A DNA stretch of 64,000 nucleotides from an uncultured Mollicutes bacterium. GTDB taxonomy: Bacteria > Bacillota_I > Bacilli_A > RFN20 > CAG-826. Shown piece after piece: positions 1 through 7,870 of this stretch. The translations under genes were made by a program, and so were the position numbers. Position 1 is the stretch's first letter; each line of letters starts with the position of its first letter. The stretch covers positions 1 to 64,000 of the forward strand of contig URQK01000001.1 of NCBI GenBank assembly GCA_900549975.1. Direction: 5' to 3'. Below the pieces are notes generated by a model. That model was not told the DNA's origin. It worked only from the letters and a program-made list of their open reading frames with translations, and made no database searches.

Positions 1-72
1 TAAATAATCTATATTTGTTGTGCAATTTATCTATTTCAAGTATTATTAAGTTTGTAAAGGGAGAGTATTAAG

Positions 73-957
73 ATGAATGCTTATCAAGGAAATAATCCTT
101 ATGTATTTGTTTCTTATGCGCATAAGGATAATGAAAAAGTGCTAGATTTAATAAAATTGCTAAAACGTAAGATGTGTAGAATTTGGTATGATGAAGGACT
201 AACACCAGGTGGATCTTGGAATGATGACCTTGCAAATCATATTTCTAAATGTGAATGTGTGATTATTATAATTACTAATAACTCAATTCAATCTCAATAT
301 GTAAAATCAGAATTAAATTATGCAATTTCTTTAAATAAAAAAATTTATCCGGTTTTTTTAGAAAATGTCGAACTTCCTGCTGGCTTGGCAATGATGCTTG
401 GAACAACACAATATATCTATATTAATGATTTAGAATCGGAAACAAATAAATTAATAGATTCATTACCAGAAATAATTTTTGAAATCAAAAAAACGCCATT
501 TTATGAGAAAGATGGTTATGAACTATTTTTAGAAATATACAAAAAAGAAAATCCAAATAATAGCGATATAACAGCCGACTGTTTTAATATTGTTGCTAAA
601 AAGAATCAAGAATCAAAAGTAATATTTTCATTTGAGCCTCCTTATAGTTATGAATTAATTTATAAAGTAAGCCAAGTATCTGATATAAAAGATGACTATT
701 TTATTGGACATATTGATGAAATAAAAATAATAAATATTATTGCTAATTGCTGCTTGAAGTATCCATTAACGGGGCCTGATTTTGATGCTCTTTTTATATT
801 TGCTTTGGTGTCTTCGAAAGATAATTTTCCAAAAATTAAGTTGTTAAATACAGACTATGTAAATGTAATTACTCCAGAATCTTTAAAAGGTGGGCAAGTA
901 GAAAATTCTCCGTGGTCTTCGAACTTTGTAGAAACAGTTAACAAATTAATTGACTAA
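73..957 (+). CDS. TIR-domain protein with uncharacterised C-terminal region
   Basis: 294 aa, preceded by a GGGAGAG ribosome binding site. Residues about 8-120 form a bacterial TIR domain: YVFVSYAHKD at the first strand, WYDEG..GG.W near residues 39-49, and S..S.YVKSEL.YA at 71-84, where Glu80 sits at the position of the catalytic glutamate of NAD-cleaving TIR domains. The remaining 170 residues (SLPEIIFEIKK onward) match no family I recognise; there is no transmembrane segment or signal peptide, so it is probably cytoplasmic. Bacterial TIR proteins are often NADase effectors of anti-phage defence or signalling proteins; which applies here is not shown. No obvious sensor partner is adjacent downstream (two gene remnants follow on the other strand); what lies upstream is outside the window. 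Confidence 0.85.
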   Translation: MNAYQGNNPYVFVSYAHKDNEKVLDLIKLLKRKMCRIWYDEGLTPGGSWNDDLANHISKCECVIIIITNNSIQSQYVKSELNYAISLNKKIYPVFLENVELPAGLAMMLGTTQYIYINDLESETNKLIDSLPEIIFEIKKTPFYEKDGYELFLEIYKKENPNNSDITADCFNIVAKKNQESKVIFSFEPPYSYELIYKVSQVSDIKDDYFIGHIDEIKIINIIANCCLKYPLTGPDFDALFIFALVSSKDNFPKIKLLNTDYVNVITPESLKGGQVENSPWSSNFVETVNKLID

Positions 958-960
958 TTT

Positions 961-1287
961 TTATTTATACAAATCTTCTAAAATAAATAAATTACAATTT
1001 GTAAATTCATTATCATTGGCAAATACAACGTAATTAGCAGGTTTGAGATCTTGATATATTAAGAAATCATCCATAAATATTGTATTACCTTCTTGAGCGT
1101 TTACTATATCTAATGCTTTTAAGCATTGAAAATAGATAAATAAACCATCAAAATATTTGATAGATTCTTTGATTAATGTTGATTTTCCAAAGCGCCTTCT
1201 ACCATAAATAATTGCGCCGGTTAACCCTTTATCTAGATACATGTTTTTTAAGGCTTCTAATTCTTTTATCCCTCCAAAAAAATCCAT
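961..1287 (-). pseudogene. Internally deleted archaeal-type ATPase (DUF234-family) remnant
   Basis: 108 aa, whereas ATPases of this family are usually about 400-470 aa. The first 65 residues look like the normal N-terminus: FFGGIKELEALKNMY followed by the Walker A motif YGRRRFGKSTLI. The last 25 residues (NYVVFANDNEFT...LEDLYK) resemble the extreme C-terminus of these proteins, which ends in a short strand and LEDL(F/Y). Walker B, the sensor motifs and the winged-helix region are missing. The simplest reading is an in-frame internal deletion leaving both ends. It has its own Shine-Dalgarno (AAGGTG), so a peptide may still be made, but ATPase function is unlikely. The start overlaps the truncated lipoprotein upstream. 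Confidence 0.55.
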
Positions 1288-1697
1288 AAAATTTCACCTT
1301 TATAAAATGTAGAAAAGATTCTACTAGAATTCATTCGAGTAATTTTTCCGTTACTTGATGCTCCACTTATTGAATAAGTACCAGCACCAGTTATATATAT
1401 TTCATTACTAGAAATTACGACAAATCCGTTATTATTTGTTACGGCACTATTATTATCACTTAAAACTATTTCAGTTGATTTTGTTTCATCGTAACCTTCA
1501 TCAGGAGTAGTGGTTGGCGATGAGATAGAAGCACTTGTACTTGGCTCGCTAGCAGAAGTTGTAGTACTTGTAGAAGTAGAATTGTTAGTAGAGTTATTAG
1601 AAACACTTGGTTTAGCAATACTTCCGTTACTGCCACCAGTAGAACAACTAGCAAGAAAAAATAAAGATAAAATAAAAATTAAATTCTTTTTTTTCAT
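1266..1697 (-). pseudogene. 3'-truncated lipoprotein (DUF4353-like carbohydrate-binding family)
   Basis: 143 aa from the ATG at 1697, which lies 7 bases after an AAGGTGA site; a GTG nine bases further up is part of that site. A signal peptide with lipobox (FFLASC) precedes a Ser/Thr-rich linker, then a segment reading NNNGFVVISSNEIYITGAGTY.ISG, the repeat style at the front of DUF4353 (carbohydrate-binding domain-containing) proteins, which usually run several hundred residues. Here the fold stops after about 50 residues and the frame runs through the ribosome binding site and start of the ATPase remnant (tail YKGEILWIFLEG), so the natural C-terminus is gone. Probably a pseudogene created by deletion. 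The family assignment rests on the strand pattern only. Confidence 0.5.
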
Positions 1698-1751
1698 AAT
1701 AATCACCTTCTATTTAAGATAATTATTAAATGTTTTATATATTTACTTTTA

Positions 1752-1780
1752 TTGGGAAAAAGCAAAAAATATGTTAAACT
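1752..1780 (+). promoter_or_regulatory. Sigma-A type promoter of the DJ-1/PfpI gene
   Basis: TTGGGA (1752-1757), a 17-base spacer and TAAACT (1775-1780) with a TG one base before the -10, so an extended -10. It lies about 20 bases before the start codon at 1801. Confidence 0.6.
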
Positions 1781-1800
1781 TAATTGAAAGCGGTGATTAG

Positions 1801-2355
1801 ATGAAAGGACTCATAATTGTAGGAGATTTATTTGAAGATGTGGAGTTTATTACTCCTTTAGATGTTTGGAGAAGAAATAAAGATGAAATTGTAGTGGCTA
1901 GTATGATGAAAAGGAAAACAGTAATTTCTAAGTTAGGAATAGAAATGACTGTGGATGCCACTATTGAAGAAATTAATTTGGATGATTTTGATTTTTTATT
2001 TATTCCTGGTGGACCGGGAGCATTTAAAATTTTAAATAACTTACCAAAAGTCGATGAAATAATTAAGCGTTTTGTAGATAATCATAAACTAGTAACTGCT
2101 ATATGTGCAGCGCCAATGCTAATAGGAAGGTTAGGTTATTTAAAAGGCAAAAATTATACTGTTCACCCAGGATTTGAAAATCAAATTATTGATGGCAAGT
2201 ACCAAAGAGAATTAGGTGTAGTAAAAGATCATAATTTTATCACTGGAAAATCTATGTATTACGCTCTTGAACTTGCTTTAGAAGTTGTAAGATTCTTCTA
2301 TGGAGATAAGCATACAAAAGTATTACTTGATTCTTTACAAGGAGAAATGAAATAA
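1801..2355 (+). CDS. DJ-1/PfpI family protein (YajL/ThiJ type)
   Basis: 184 aa, the family's usual size. The nucleophile elbow is AICAAP with Cys102, and the conserved acidic residue that contacts it is Glu15 in FEDVEFITPLDV; G.PG (IPGGPGAFKILN) follows strand 4. The family includes deglycase/chaperone proteins (YajL, DJ-1) and proteases (PfpI); the length and the FEDVE.ITPLDVWRR motif fit the DJ-1/YajL branch better. Cytoplasmic, monocistronic, with its own promoter upstream and a strong bidirectional terminator downstream. The exact substrate cannot be read from sequence. Confidence 0.88.
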   Translation: MKGLIIVGDLFEDVEFITPLDVWRRNKDEIVVASMMKRKTVISKLGIEMTVDATIEEINLDDFDFLFIPGGPGAFKILNNLPKVDEIIKRFVDNHKLVTAICAAPMLIGRLGYLKGKNYTVHPGFENQIIDGKYQRELGVVKDHNFITGKSMYYALELALEVVRFFYGDKHTKVLLDSLQGEMK

Positions 2356-2363
2356 AAAAAGCG

Positions 2364-2391
2364 AAAAGCTATGGCCAAAGCCATAGCTTTT
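2364..2391. terminator. Bidirectional terminator between convergent genes
   Basis: A perfect 12-bp stem AAAAGCTATGGC / GCCATAGCTTTT with a 4-base CAAA loop, with T-runs on each strand. It separates the DJ-1 gene from the convergent anti-sigma gene. Confidence 0.85.
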
Positions 2392-2420
2392 CTTGTTAAG
2401 AAAGGTATATAAAGAGGGGA

Positions 2421-3971
2421 TTATCTTTTATCCCACCAATTATAATCATAATCTTTTTTCCACTCTTCCCAAGATTCATCATCGTGGTGTCCGTGCTCGT
2501 TATTACGATGTTCATATTCTTTAGAATAATCAATATAGTATTCTGTATTTGTAGAATCTTTTGCGTGGTAATATACATTAGCAATTATACGATTGACATT
2601 ATTTAAATAAATTTCTTCGAACAATGTATAATATTCAGTAATAATTTTATTATACCAATCAACTAATTCATTTATTTTGTTAATATAGAAATTTTTGTCT
2701 TTTGGTTTGTTATGCTTATCATCCCATTCAAACCAATCATCACTTTCTTTATTAAAATGTTTACTTTTAGATTTAAAATGTTCGTAATAATCATATTCAT
2801 TATGTTTAAATTCCCAATCATAATCATAATCATAATCAAAATCTTTATCAAAAGGACGATCAGGTGCATCATAGTTATAATGGTAATCGCCATATTTATT
2901 TTCAAAGTCATTTGTGTCATCAATATTGCTTAAAAAATCACGCCATTTTTCAATGAATGATTTTGAATCTGGCTTTTGGTTATAAGTTATTTGATCACTA
3001 TAATCATAATCATATTCTTGTTGTAACTTAGCAAGAGAATCATCAATTTCTATTTGAATATCGCTTAAACAATAATCTAATTCTTCTAATCCGTTTTCAT
3101 AACATTCATATGCTCTTTTTGATTCTCTTTTAAATTGTTTTTTGGCTTTATCGCTTTTTAAGGCTTCGTTAAGCATTTCAAGTTTATCAATAGATTTATC
3201 TAAATCTTCATCAGTGGCATTTTCGAATTCTTTTATCCAATCATCAATAGAGTCAAGATAATAAGGAAATTTAAACTCATAATTGTCTTTATAATTAAAT
3301 ATTTCCGCTAATTGGGAGATTTGATTGATTTTTTCGTAGCGTTCTTCATTAACGCTATTAGAATTATCAGAAGCTTTATCTTCAATTTCTACACTTGCAT
3401 AAATATAATTTGCTTTGCAGTATTTTTTAATACTGTCATATAACTTATTAGCAACATTTTTGCTATAATCGATAGTAGAACTATCAACTGTTATAGTAAT
3501 GATATTTGTGTTTGATTCGCGTTCAATAAATCCTGTGTTACTAGCGGCATCAATAATATTAGCACATAAATCTAATCCGTTAGTTTCATTAGCAGACTCT
3601 AAACCATGAGCAATAATTTTAGCATCATCGTTTTTGGCGATAAAGTAATTAACAGCATATTTTTCACTCATAGAATAAGCAAAAGATGGCTTTTCTGTAG
3701 AAGTATTATTAGCTTGTAAAGTTAAATTTATATAAGAATTAAGAGTGTCAGTTTTAATATTAAGTGTAACAGCAAGAGTAATTATTAAAGCGGTAGCAAG
3801 TCCTGCTGAACAGCAAGATATAAATTTTAAAGATTTCCACCAAGGTGCTTTCTTCGGCGTTTCAAAAGTAGAAGGATCAATATTAAGCTTATTTAAAACA
3901 TTATCAAACACATTAGCGTACATTAGTTTGCTTTCTTCTTGTAAAGCTTTTTCAATTTTCTTTTTATTCAT
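2421..3971 (-). CDS. RsgI-like membrane anti-sigma factor with Asp/Tyr-rich tail
   Basis: 516 aa. A cytoplasmic N-terminus of about 46 residues is followed by one transmembrane helix (about 48-70, ISCCSAGLATALIITLAVTL) and an extracytoplasmic domain. Residues about 78-175 (KYAVNYFIAKNDDAK.I ... IIDAA...GFIE ... NIITITV) follow the strand-helix pattern of the RsgI periplasmic domain. A helical, charged stretch leads to a tail dominated by Asp, Tyr, Lys, His and Trp, including DFDYDYDYDWEF. The ATG overlaps the sigma gene stop by 8 bases, the usual sigma/anti-sigma coupling. RsgI proteins hold their sigma factor at the membrane and sense cell-surface ligands through a variable C-terminus. The topology and pairing are well supported; the RsgI match is inferred from pattern. 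Confidence 0.7.
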   Translation of the reverse strand: MNKKKIEKALQEESKLMYANVFDNVLNKLNIDPSTFETPKKAPWWKSLKFISCCSAGLATALIITLAVTLNIKTDTLNSYINLTLQANNTSTEKPSFAYSMSEKYAVNYFIAKNDDAKIIAHGLESANETNGLDLCANIIDAASNTGFIERESNTNIITITVDSSTIDYSKNVANKLYDSIKKYCKANYIYASVEIEDKASDNSNSVNEERYEKINQISQLAEIFNYKDNYEFKFPYYLDSIDDWIKEFENATDEDLDKSIDKLEMLNEALKSDKAKKQFKRESKRAYECYENGLEELDYCLSDIQIEIDDSLAKLQQEYDYDYSDQITYNQKPDSKSFIEKWRDFLSNIDDTNDFENKYGDYHYNYDAPDRPFDKDFDYDYDYDWEFKHNEYDYYEHFKSKSKHFNKESDDWFEWDDKHNKPKDKNFYINKINELVDWYNKIITEYYTLFEEIYLNNVNRIIANVYYHAKDSTNTEYYIDYSKEYEHRNNEHGHHDDESWEEWKKDYDYNWWDKR

Positions 3972-4515
3972 GAACCTTCACCTCACTTTTCTTAATAGCT
4001 TCTTTTAATTTTTTTATGGCATTGTTATATTTCCATGTGACGGTACCGAGAGGTAAATTAAGCATTTCTGCGATTTCGCGATGCTTATATTCGCCTACAG
4101 CAAAGAGCATTACTACTTTAAAATCTTCTTCAGAAAGTATTTCGCTTGCTAGTTCGATGGTAGATGTATCTAATGATTCATCATAAGTGTAACCACCAAC
4201 ATGTTCAAGGTAAGCATTATCATCAGATAAGTTTTCACGTTTTGCTTTCTTTAACTCATAAAGAGCAAGATTTTTAGCAATTGTCAAAATCCAGTTACGA
4301 AAATTTGTACCTGGCGTGTAAGAATTGATTTTTTCATATACTTGTATGTATGTTGCTTGCATAACGTCTTCAGCAACTACTTTGTTCTTTACAATTGGAA
4401 AGACAAAAGAAAAAATGCCCTTACACGTGCTTTCGTAGATAATCCTTAAGCCATTCATGTCACCATTTTGTAACATGGTAGCAGCATCTTCGAGCCGTTC
4501 GAGCATTCTGTTCAC
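3964..4515 (-). CDS. RNA polymerase sigma factor, ECF/sigma-70 family
   Basis: 183 aa. Region 2 covers about residues 23-90 (IYESTCKGIFSFVFPIVKNKVVAEDVMQATYIQVYEKI, then FRNWILTIAKNLALYELKK) and region 4 about 125-175 (ILSEEDFKVVMLFAVGEYKHREIAEMLNLPLGTVTWKYNNAIKKLKE), with no region 3, as in ECF factors. It directs RNA polymerase to a specific regulon, presumably released when the overlapping membrane anti-sigma receives its signal. Its leader of about 120 bases contains two strong hairpins. No target promoters can be assigned from this window alone. Confidence 0.9.
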   Translation of the reverse strand: MNRMLERLEDAATMLQNGDMNGLRIIYESTCKGIFSFVFPIVKNKVVAEDVMQATYIQVYEKINSYTPGTNFRNWILTIAKNLALYELKKAKRENLSDDNAYLEHVGGYTYDESLDTSTIELASEILSEEDFKVVMLFAVGEYKHREIAEMLNLPLGTVTWKYNNAIKKLKEAIKKSEVKVHE

Positions 4516-4547
4516 ATCCTCTTATGAAGTGTTCCCCATAAAAGGGT

Positions 4548-4636
4548 AAGCCGGCCTATTTTATTTGGGTAAAATAATATATGAGGGCAATAATAGACCG
4601 GCTTGTGTGTGTAGCTACGGAGAATTGCTACACACA
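4548..4636 (-). promoter_or_regulatory. Structured 5' leader of the sigma/anti-sigma operon
   Basis: Two stem-loops lie between the YolD gene and the sigma gene. The outer (first transcribed) one is a perfect 10-bp stem, TGTGTGTAGC (4606-4615) with GCTACACACA (4627-4636) around an 11-base loop. The second pairs AAGCCGG.CTATT (4548-4560) with AATAG.CCGGCTT (4592-4604), 12 bp with one mismatch around a 31-base loop. A minus-strand TATAAT box (4641-4646) would start the transcript at the foot of the first hairpin. Neither is followed by a T-run in the minus direction, so they look more like leader structure than terminators. The role is unknown. Confidence 0.6.
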
Positions 4637-4697
4637 TTAAATTATAACTCATTTCAAATTTATTGGAAGAACTTTTTTAATTTTTTTTAAAAATTAT

Positions 4698-5000
4698 TTA
4701 TAATTCGACAAAAATGATAGTTTTAAGTTTTATTTTTTGCTTATCAACATAGATAAAATCATTGATTGTATCGAACTTTTTTAAGATTCCAGTAACAATA
4801 GTAATCTTATTATTTAAGATATAACCAATTTTTACCTTTTTATTAAAATTTTCTTTTAAAGCGCGATTTATGTCGAATTCTTGATCTTCACTAAGAATAA
4901 TCTCTGCATTATCTAGGCGCTTAATACTTTTATTGATTTCACCTTTTTGTTCAACCAGAGCGTTGAACGGAACCCATTTTTTCATACCGCGGTCTTTCAT
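4698..5000 (-). CDS. YolD-like protein, partner of Y-family polymerase
   Basis: 100 aa beginning KDRGMKKWVPFNALVEQ, the signature of the YolD-like family, followed by the small beta-barrel typical of it. These proteins are encoded next to UvrX/YqjW-type Y-family DNA polymerases and are thought to act with them in translesion synthesis. The ATG overlaps the polymerase stop (ATGA) and is served by a GGAGG site inside the polymerase gene, so the two are co-transcribed and probably translationally coupled. Confidence 0.8.
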   Translation of the reverse strand: MKDRGMKKWVPFNALVEQKGEINKSIKRLDNAEIILSEDQEFDINRALKENFNKKVKIGYILNNKITIVTGILKKFDTINDFIYVDKQKIKLKTIIFVEL

Positions 5001-6241
5001 TTATGATGACCTCCTATTAAGTTATTCCTTTTTTTGATTGTGGAAGAAGTAGATAATGCATCCAAGCGAGATATAGCATTTTTTCCATATTTTGCTTTAA
5101 TCTTATCTATAGCTAACGCAAGTTGCTTGTTTTTAGTTATTATATCTTGGTTTTCTAATAAATTTAATTGTTCATAAGTAGGACTATATAAGTTAGATAA
5201 GCTTATGGATATTTTTCTAATTGGAGTATCATCTTTTACTAGTGAAATAAAATTACTACAAGCATTAAATATTACTTCTTCAGCATCACTTCCATAATCA
5301 AGTGTGCATTGTTTGCTTATTGGTTTTAAATTAACGCTTTTTGAATACTTAAGATAAAATTTTATAACGCGAGTAAATTGTCTTTTATATCTTAACCTTG
5401 TGCATAGTTCATCAACCATTTCTCTTATTAAAATGTCTAAATCACTTTTAAAATAGTCTCGATCTAACATTTGACCTACTGTTAATGAATTGTTTTGTGG
5501 CTTATATTTTTCGCGTATATCCGCTAAATCGATACCATGTGATAGATAATATAATTCTTCACCAATTATTCCTAATTTATCTTGTAAAACATTAAGAGGA
5601 CAATGAGCAATATCGCCGACACTAAAAAGTCCTAAATTATTTAATCTTTTTTCTAAATGAGTAGATATTCCCCACATATTACTTAATGGTTTTATTTTAT
5701 GAAGCTTAGTGTCAATATCACTTTCATCCCATTTGGCGATATTAGTTTTATTTTTCTTAGCTTCTAAATCAAGAGCGCATTTTGCAAGAAACATATTAGA
5801 CCCAACACCAGCACAGGCAGTTAATGAAAAATGAGTATAAATTTCATCTAACAATAATTTAGCTAATCCAATACCATCAGTTTTATATAATTTTAGATAT
5901 GGACCAGCATTAATAAAAAATTCATCGATAGAATAAATATGAATATCGTCATAATTAATGTATTTTAAAACTAAATTGATAATATTAGCGTTTACTTCAA
6001 TATATCTTTTCATACGTGGTTTAGCATATATATATTGACCAATAGGTAATTCGTATAATCTTAATCTAGATGGAATGCCTTGATCTTTTAAAAAAGGTGT
6101 TACCGATAATATAATAGTGCCTGGTCCACGAGATTTATCCACTACAACAAGCGGAGTAAGAAAAGGGTTAAGATTTCGATCTGCGCACTCAATAGAAGCA
6201 TAAAATCCCTTTAAATCAATGATAATTATTATTTTTTCCAA
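4997..6241 (-). CDS. Y-family DNA polymerase (UvrX/DNA polymerase IV-like)
   Basis: 414 aa. The N-terminal palm has IIDLKGFYASIEC, with the first catalytic Asp and the YAS steric-gate region, and the second catalytic motif is YSIDEFF. Helix-hairpin-helix and little-finger regions follow (WGISTHLEKRLNNLGLFSVGDIA; SLTVGQMLDRDY). The length and the YolD partner favour the UvrX-like branch over DinB. Such enzymes copy past damaged bases and are error-prone. No LexA/SOS box is visible in the 146 bases upstream, so damage control, if any, is not evident. This is the only gene in the window that ends in TGA, in an ATGA overlap with the next gene. Confidence 0.9.
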   Translation of the reverse strand: MEKIIIIIDLKGFYASIECADRNLNPFLTPLVVVDKSRGPGTIILSVTPFLKDQGIPSRLRLYELPIGQYIYAKPRMKRYIEVNANIINLVLKYINYDDIHIYSIDEFFINAGPYLKLYKTDGIGLAKLLLDEIYTHFSLTACAGVGSNMFLAKCALDLEAKKNKTNIAKWDESDIDTKLHKIKPLSNMWGISTHLEKRLNNLGLFSVGDIAHCPLNVLQDKLGIIGEELYYLSHGIDLADIREKYKPQNNSLTVGQMLDRDYFKSDLDILIREMVDELCTRLRYKRQFTRVIKFYLKYSKSVNLKPISKQCTLDYGSDAEEVIFNACSNFISLVKDDTPIRKISISLSNLYSPTYEQLNLLENQDIITKNKQLALAIDKIKAKYGKNAISRLDALSTSSTIKKRNNLIGGHHK

Positions 6242-6387
6242 AATTTTATCCTCTATTTATTTTTTACTCTTTTTTTGGATTTTATTATTAAATATAAAAG
6301 ATTATATTTATAAACAAAAAAAATGCACAAATATTAATAATGTGTTATTATTTAGTATATGAATAAGCATTACGAGGAGATGATATT

Positions 6388-7332
6388 ATGACATTATCAG
6401 TTATTACTACTATATTAGAGGTTATATTATCTTTTCCTTATTTCCTAGACATCATTATTTTCTTGTTTTTACTTATTTCCACCTCGATAGGCTACGCTAA
6501 AGGATTTTGGCGTGGGACATTCCGCTTTTTGTTTGTTATGGCTTTGTTAGCAATATCGTGGTTTGCTTTATTAGATACATTTGCCAATTATGTTTCTAAT
6601 ACACTTTTATCACAGCTTCACATTACATTTAAAGTTGGAGATTATTCCGCTACATCAATTGCCGAATTAATTCAATATTCTGTTAAATATGCGCAAGAAC
6701 AAGGAGCAACAATACCAGATAAATTCTTAAATGAAGCTTATATGAATGCTTTTGTTAATTCAATTAGTAAATCTATTGCGTGGTTGTTTTTAGTAATCAT
6801 CATCCAATTTGTATCTTGGATTATTTCAGGAATTCTATATTTCTTAATTATTCGTTTAATAATTCCGGAAAAAGTACGTAAAGTTAAACTATCATTATTA
6901 GGCGCCTTAATGGGTTTAGCTCAATCAGTAGTGGTTACATTTGCTTTTATGATGTCATTTACTAACTTGAGTTCGACATTTAGAAATATAAATTCACCAG
7001 GCGTTGGTGCATTTTCTTGGTGCAAAGAAGAAATGAAAATGATTTTTGTAGCTCTAGATCCTACAAATTCTGTTTTATCGCCATATGTAAAAACATTAGA
7101 AGAGAGTTTAACAAATAAGCAATATAATTATGAAGTAGATGGAATGGATGGCACATTTGATTTAGGCGATGAATTAAAGGAGTTTTTTGAATTAATATCA
7201 TCAATAAATGTAACCACGGATCCAACAACACCTGTTGAACCAGTCGAACCTGATGATAATAATGAAACTTCGAGTAGTTCTACTTCAACAAGCATACCAA
7301 GTAGTTCTATCGAAGAAAGCGTAAGCAAATAA
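6388..7332 (+). CDS. CvpA-like multi-pass membrane protein
   Basis: 314 aa with an AGGAG ribosome binding site. About four transmembrane helices: 14-32, 43-64, 132-155 and 168-190. The first helices read FLLISTSIGYAKGFWRGTFRFLFVMALL, close to the CvpA pattern (small residues, then G..RG..R). A roughly 100-residue extracytoplasmic segment ends in an acidic, Ser/Thr-rich tail (PVEPVEPDDNNETSSSSTSTS). CvpA proteins in other bacteria are linked to envelope homeostasis; here the function is unproven and the tail is a local elaboration. Confidence 0.6.
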   Translation: MTLSVITTILEVILSFPYFLDIIIFLFLLISTSIGYAKGFWRGTFRFLFVMALLAISWFALLDTFANYVSNTLLSQLHITFKVGDYSATSIAELIQYSVKYAQEQGATIPDKFLNEAYMNAFVNSISKSIAWLFLVIIIQFVSWIISGILYFLIIRLIIPEKVRKVKLSLLGALMGLAQSVVVTFAFMMSFTNLSSTFRNINSPGVGAFSWCKEEMKMIFVALDPTNSVLSPYVKTLEESLTNKQYNYEVDGMDGTFDLGDELKEFFELISSINVTTDPTTPVEPVEPDDNNETSSSSTSTSIPSSSIEESVSK

Positions 7333-7863
7333 TAGAAAAAAGCATCGACAAAGTCGAGACTATAAATAACAAACAAAAACGAAATAGAATATTTTAAATA
7401 GTGAAATTTGCCACTCTTTAATGAAGTGGAAAAGGCAATGCGAAAATTGCAGGAAATTAAAGATTTTGTGATGAGATTTTCTAATACTCATATGTGTATA
7501 ATACTTTTTGCATCATTAAATAAATTAAAAAATACCGAAAAAAATTAAAACTAACGAAAGTATCTTTAAAATTACCTTAGGAAAAACAAATTGTTTGAAA
7601 CCAGCAAGCATTAGGATGGCAAACATATAATTTCCGTGATATTCAAATTGTTTCTGAATGCGGCATAGAATTAGTAGATGCCAATTAATGTAGATTAAAC
7701 TATTTAATTGAAAAACTGTGGAAACTTAATTATTTAAGTACTTCCATAGTTTTTAATTTGTTTAAAATTATGTGTTTTAATCGACTAAAAAATAACAACT
7801 ATGAAAAATAATGTTTCAAAATTATTAGTTTTAATTCAAAAAGAAAAATAGTGCCAATTTACA
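7333..7863. other. Gene-free stretch with possible decayed coding sequence
   Basis: No intact gene. Two short coding-like segments remain on the plus strand: one from about 7417 to 7548 (reads ...NEVEKAMRKLQEIKDFVMR... to a TAA) and one from about 7616 to 7688 (reads GWQTYNFRDIQIVSECGIE, then stop). They are in different frames and separated by AT-rich sequence; I do not recognise the family. A strong hairpin follows at 7711-7755. This looks like a decayed gene that kept its terminator, but it is too short for certainty. Confidence 0.35.
7711..7755 (+). terminator. Intrinsic terminator with extended stem
   Basis: AAAAACTGTGGAA pairs with TTCCATAGTTTTT (one G-T), and the inner ACTTAA/TTAAGT arms continue the stem; the right arm ends in a T-run. 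It sits behind the possible gene remnant, not behind any intact gene. Confidence 0.7.
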
Positions 7864-7870
7864 CTATTTT
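7845..7870 (-). terminator. Terminator of yfcE
   Basis: A perfect 9-bp stem AAAATAGTG / CACTATTTT with an 8-base loop, followed on the minus strand by a T-rich tail. The stem overlaps the yfcE stop codon. Confidence 0.75.

Noticed and set aside
1510..1722. Open frame opposite the Ser/Thr-rich lipoprotein linker
   Set aside because: It is the complement of a low-complexity linker, has no ribosome binding site and has a biased composition.
2712..2933. Plus-strand open frame of Ile/Phe-rich residues inside the anti-sigma gene
   Set aside because: Mirror of the Asp/Tyr repeat tail; the hydrophobic run is an artefact of complementing GAT/TAT codons.
6242..6387. Possible LexA/SOS box upstream of the Y-family polymerase
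   Set aside because: No CGAAC-N4-GTTCG-like sequence found on either strand.
7128..7376. Minus-strand open frame over the CvpA-like tail
   Set aside because: Complement of the acidic Ser/Thr tail; no Shine-Dalgarno or homology.
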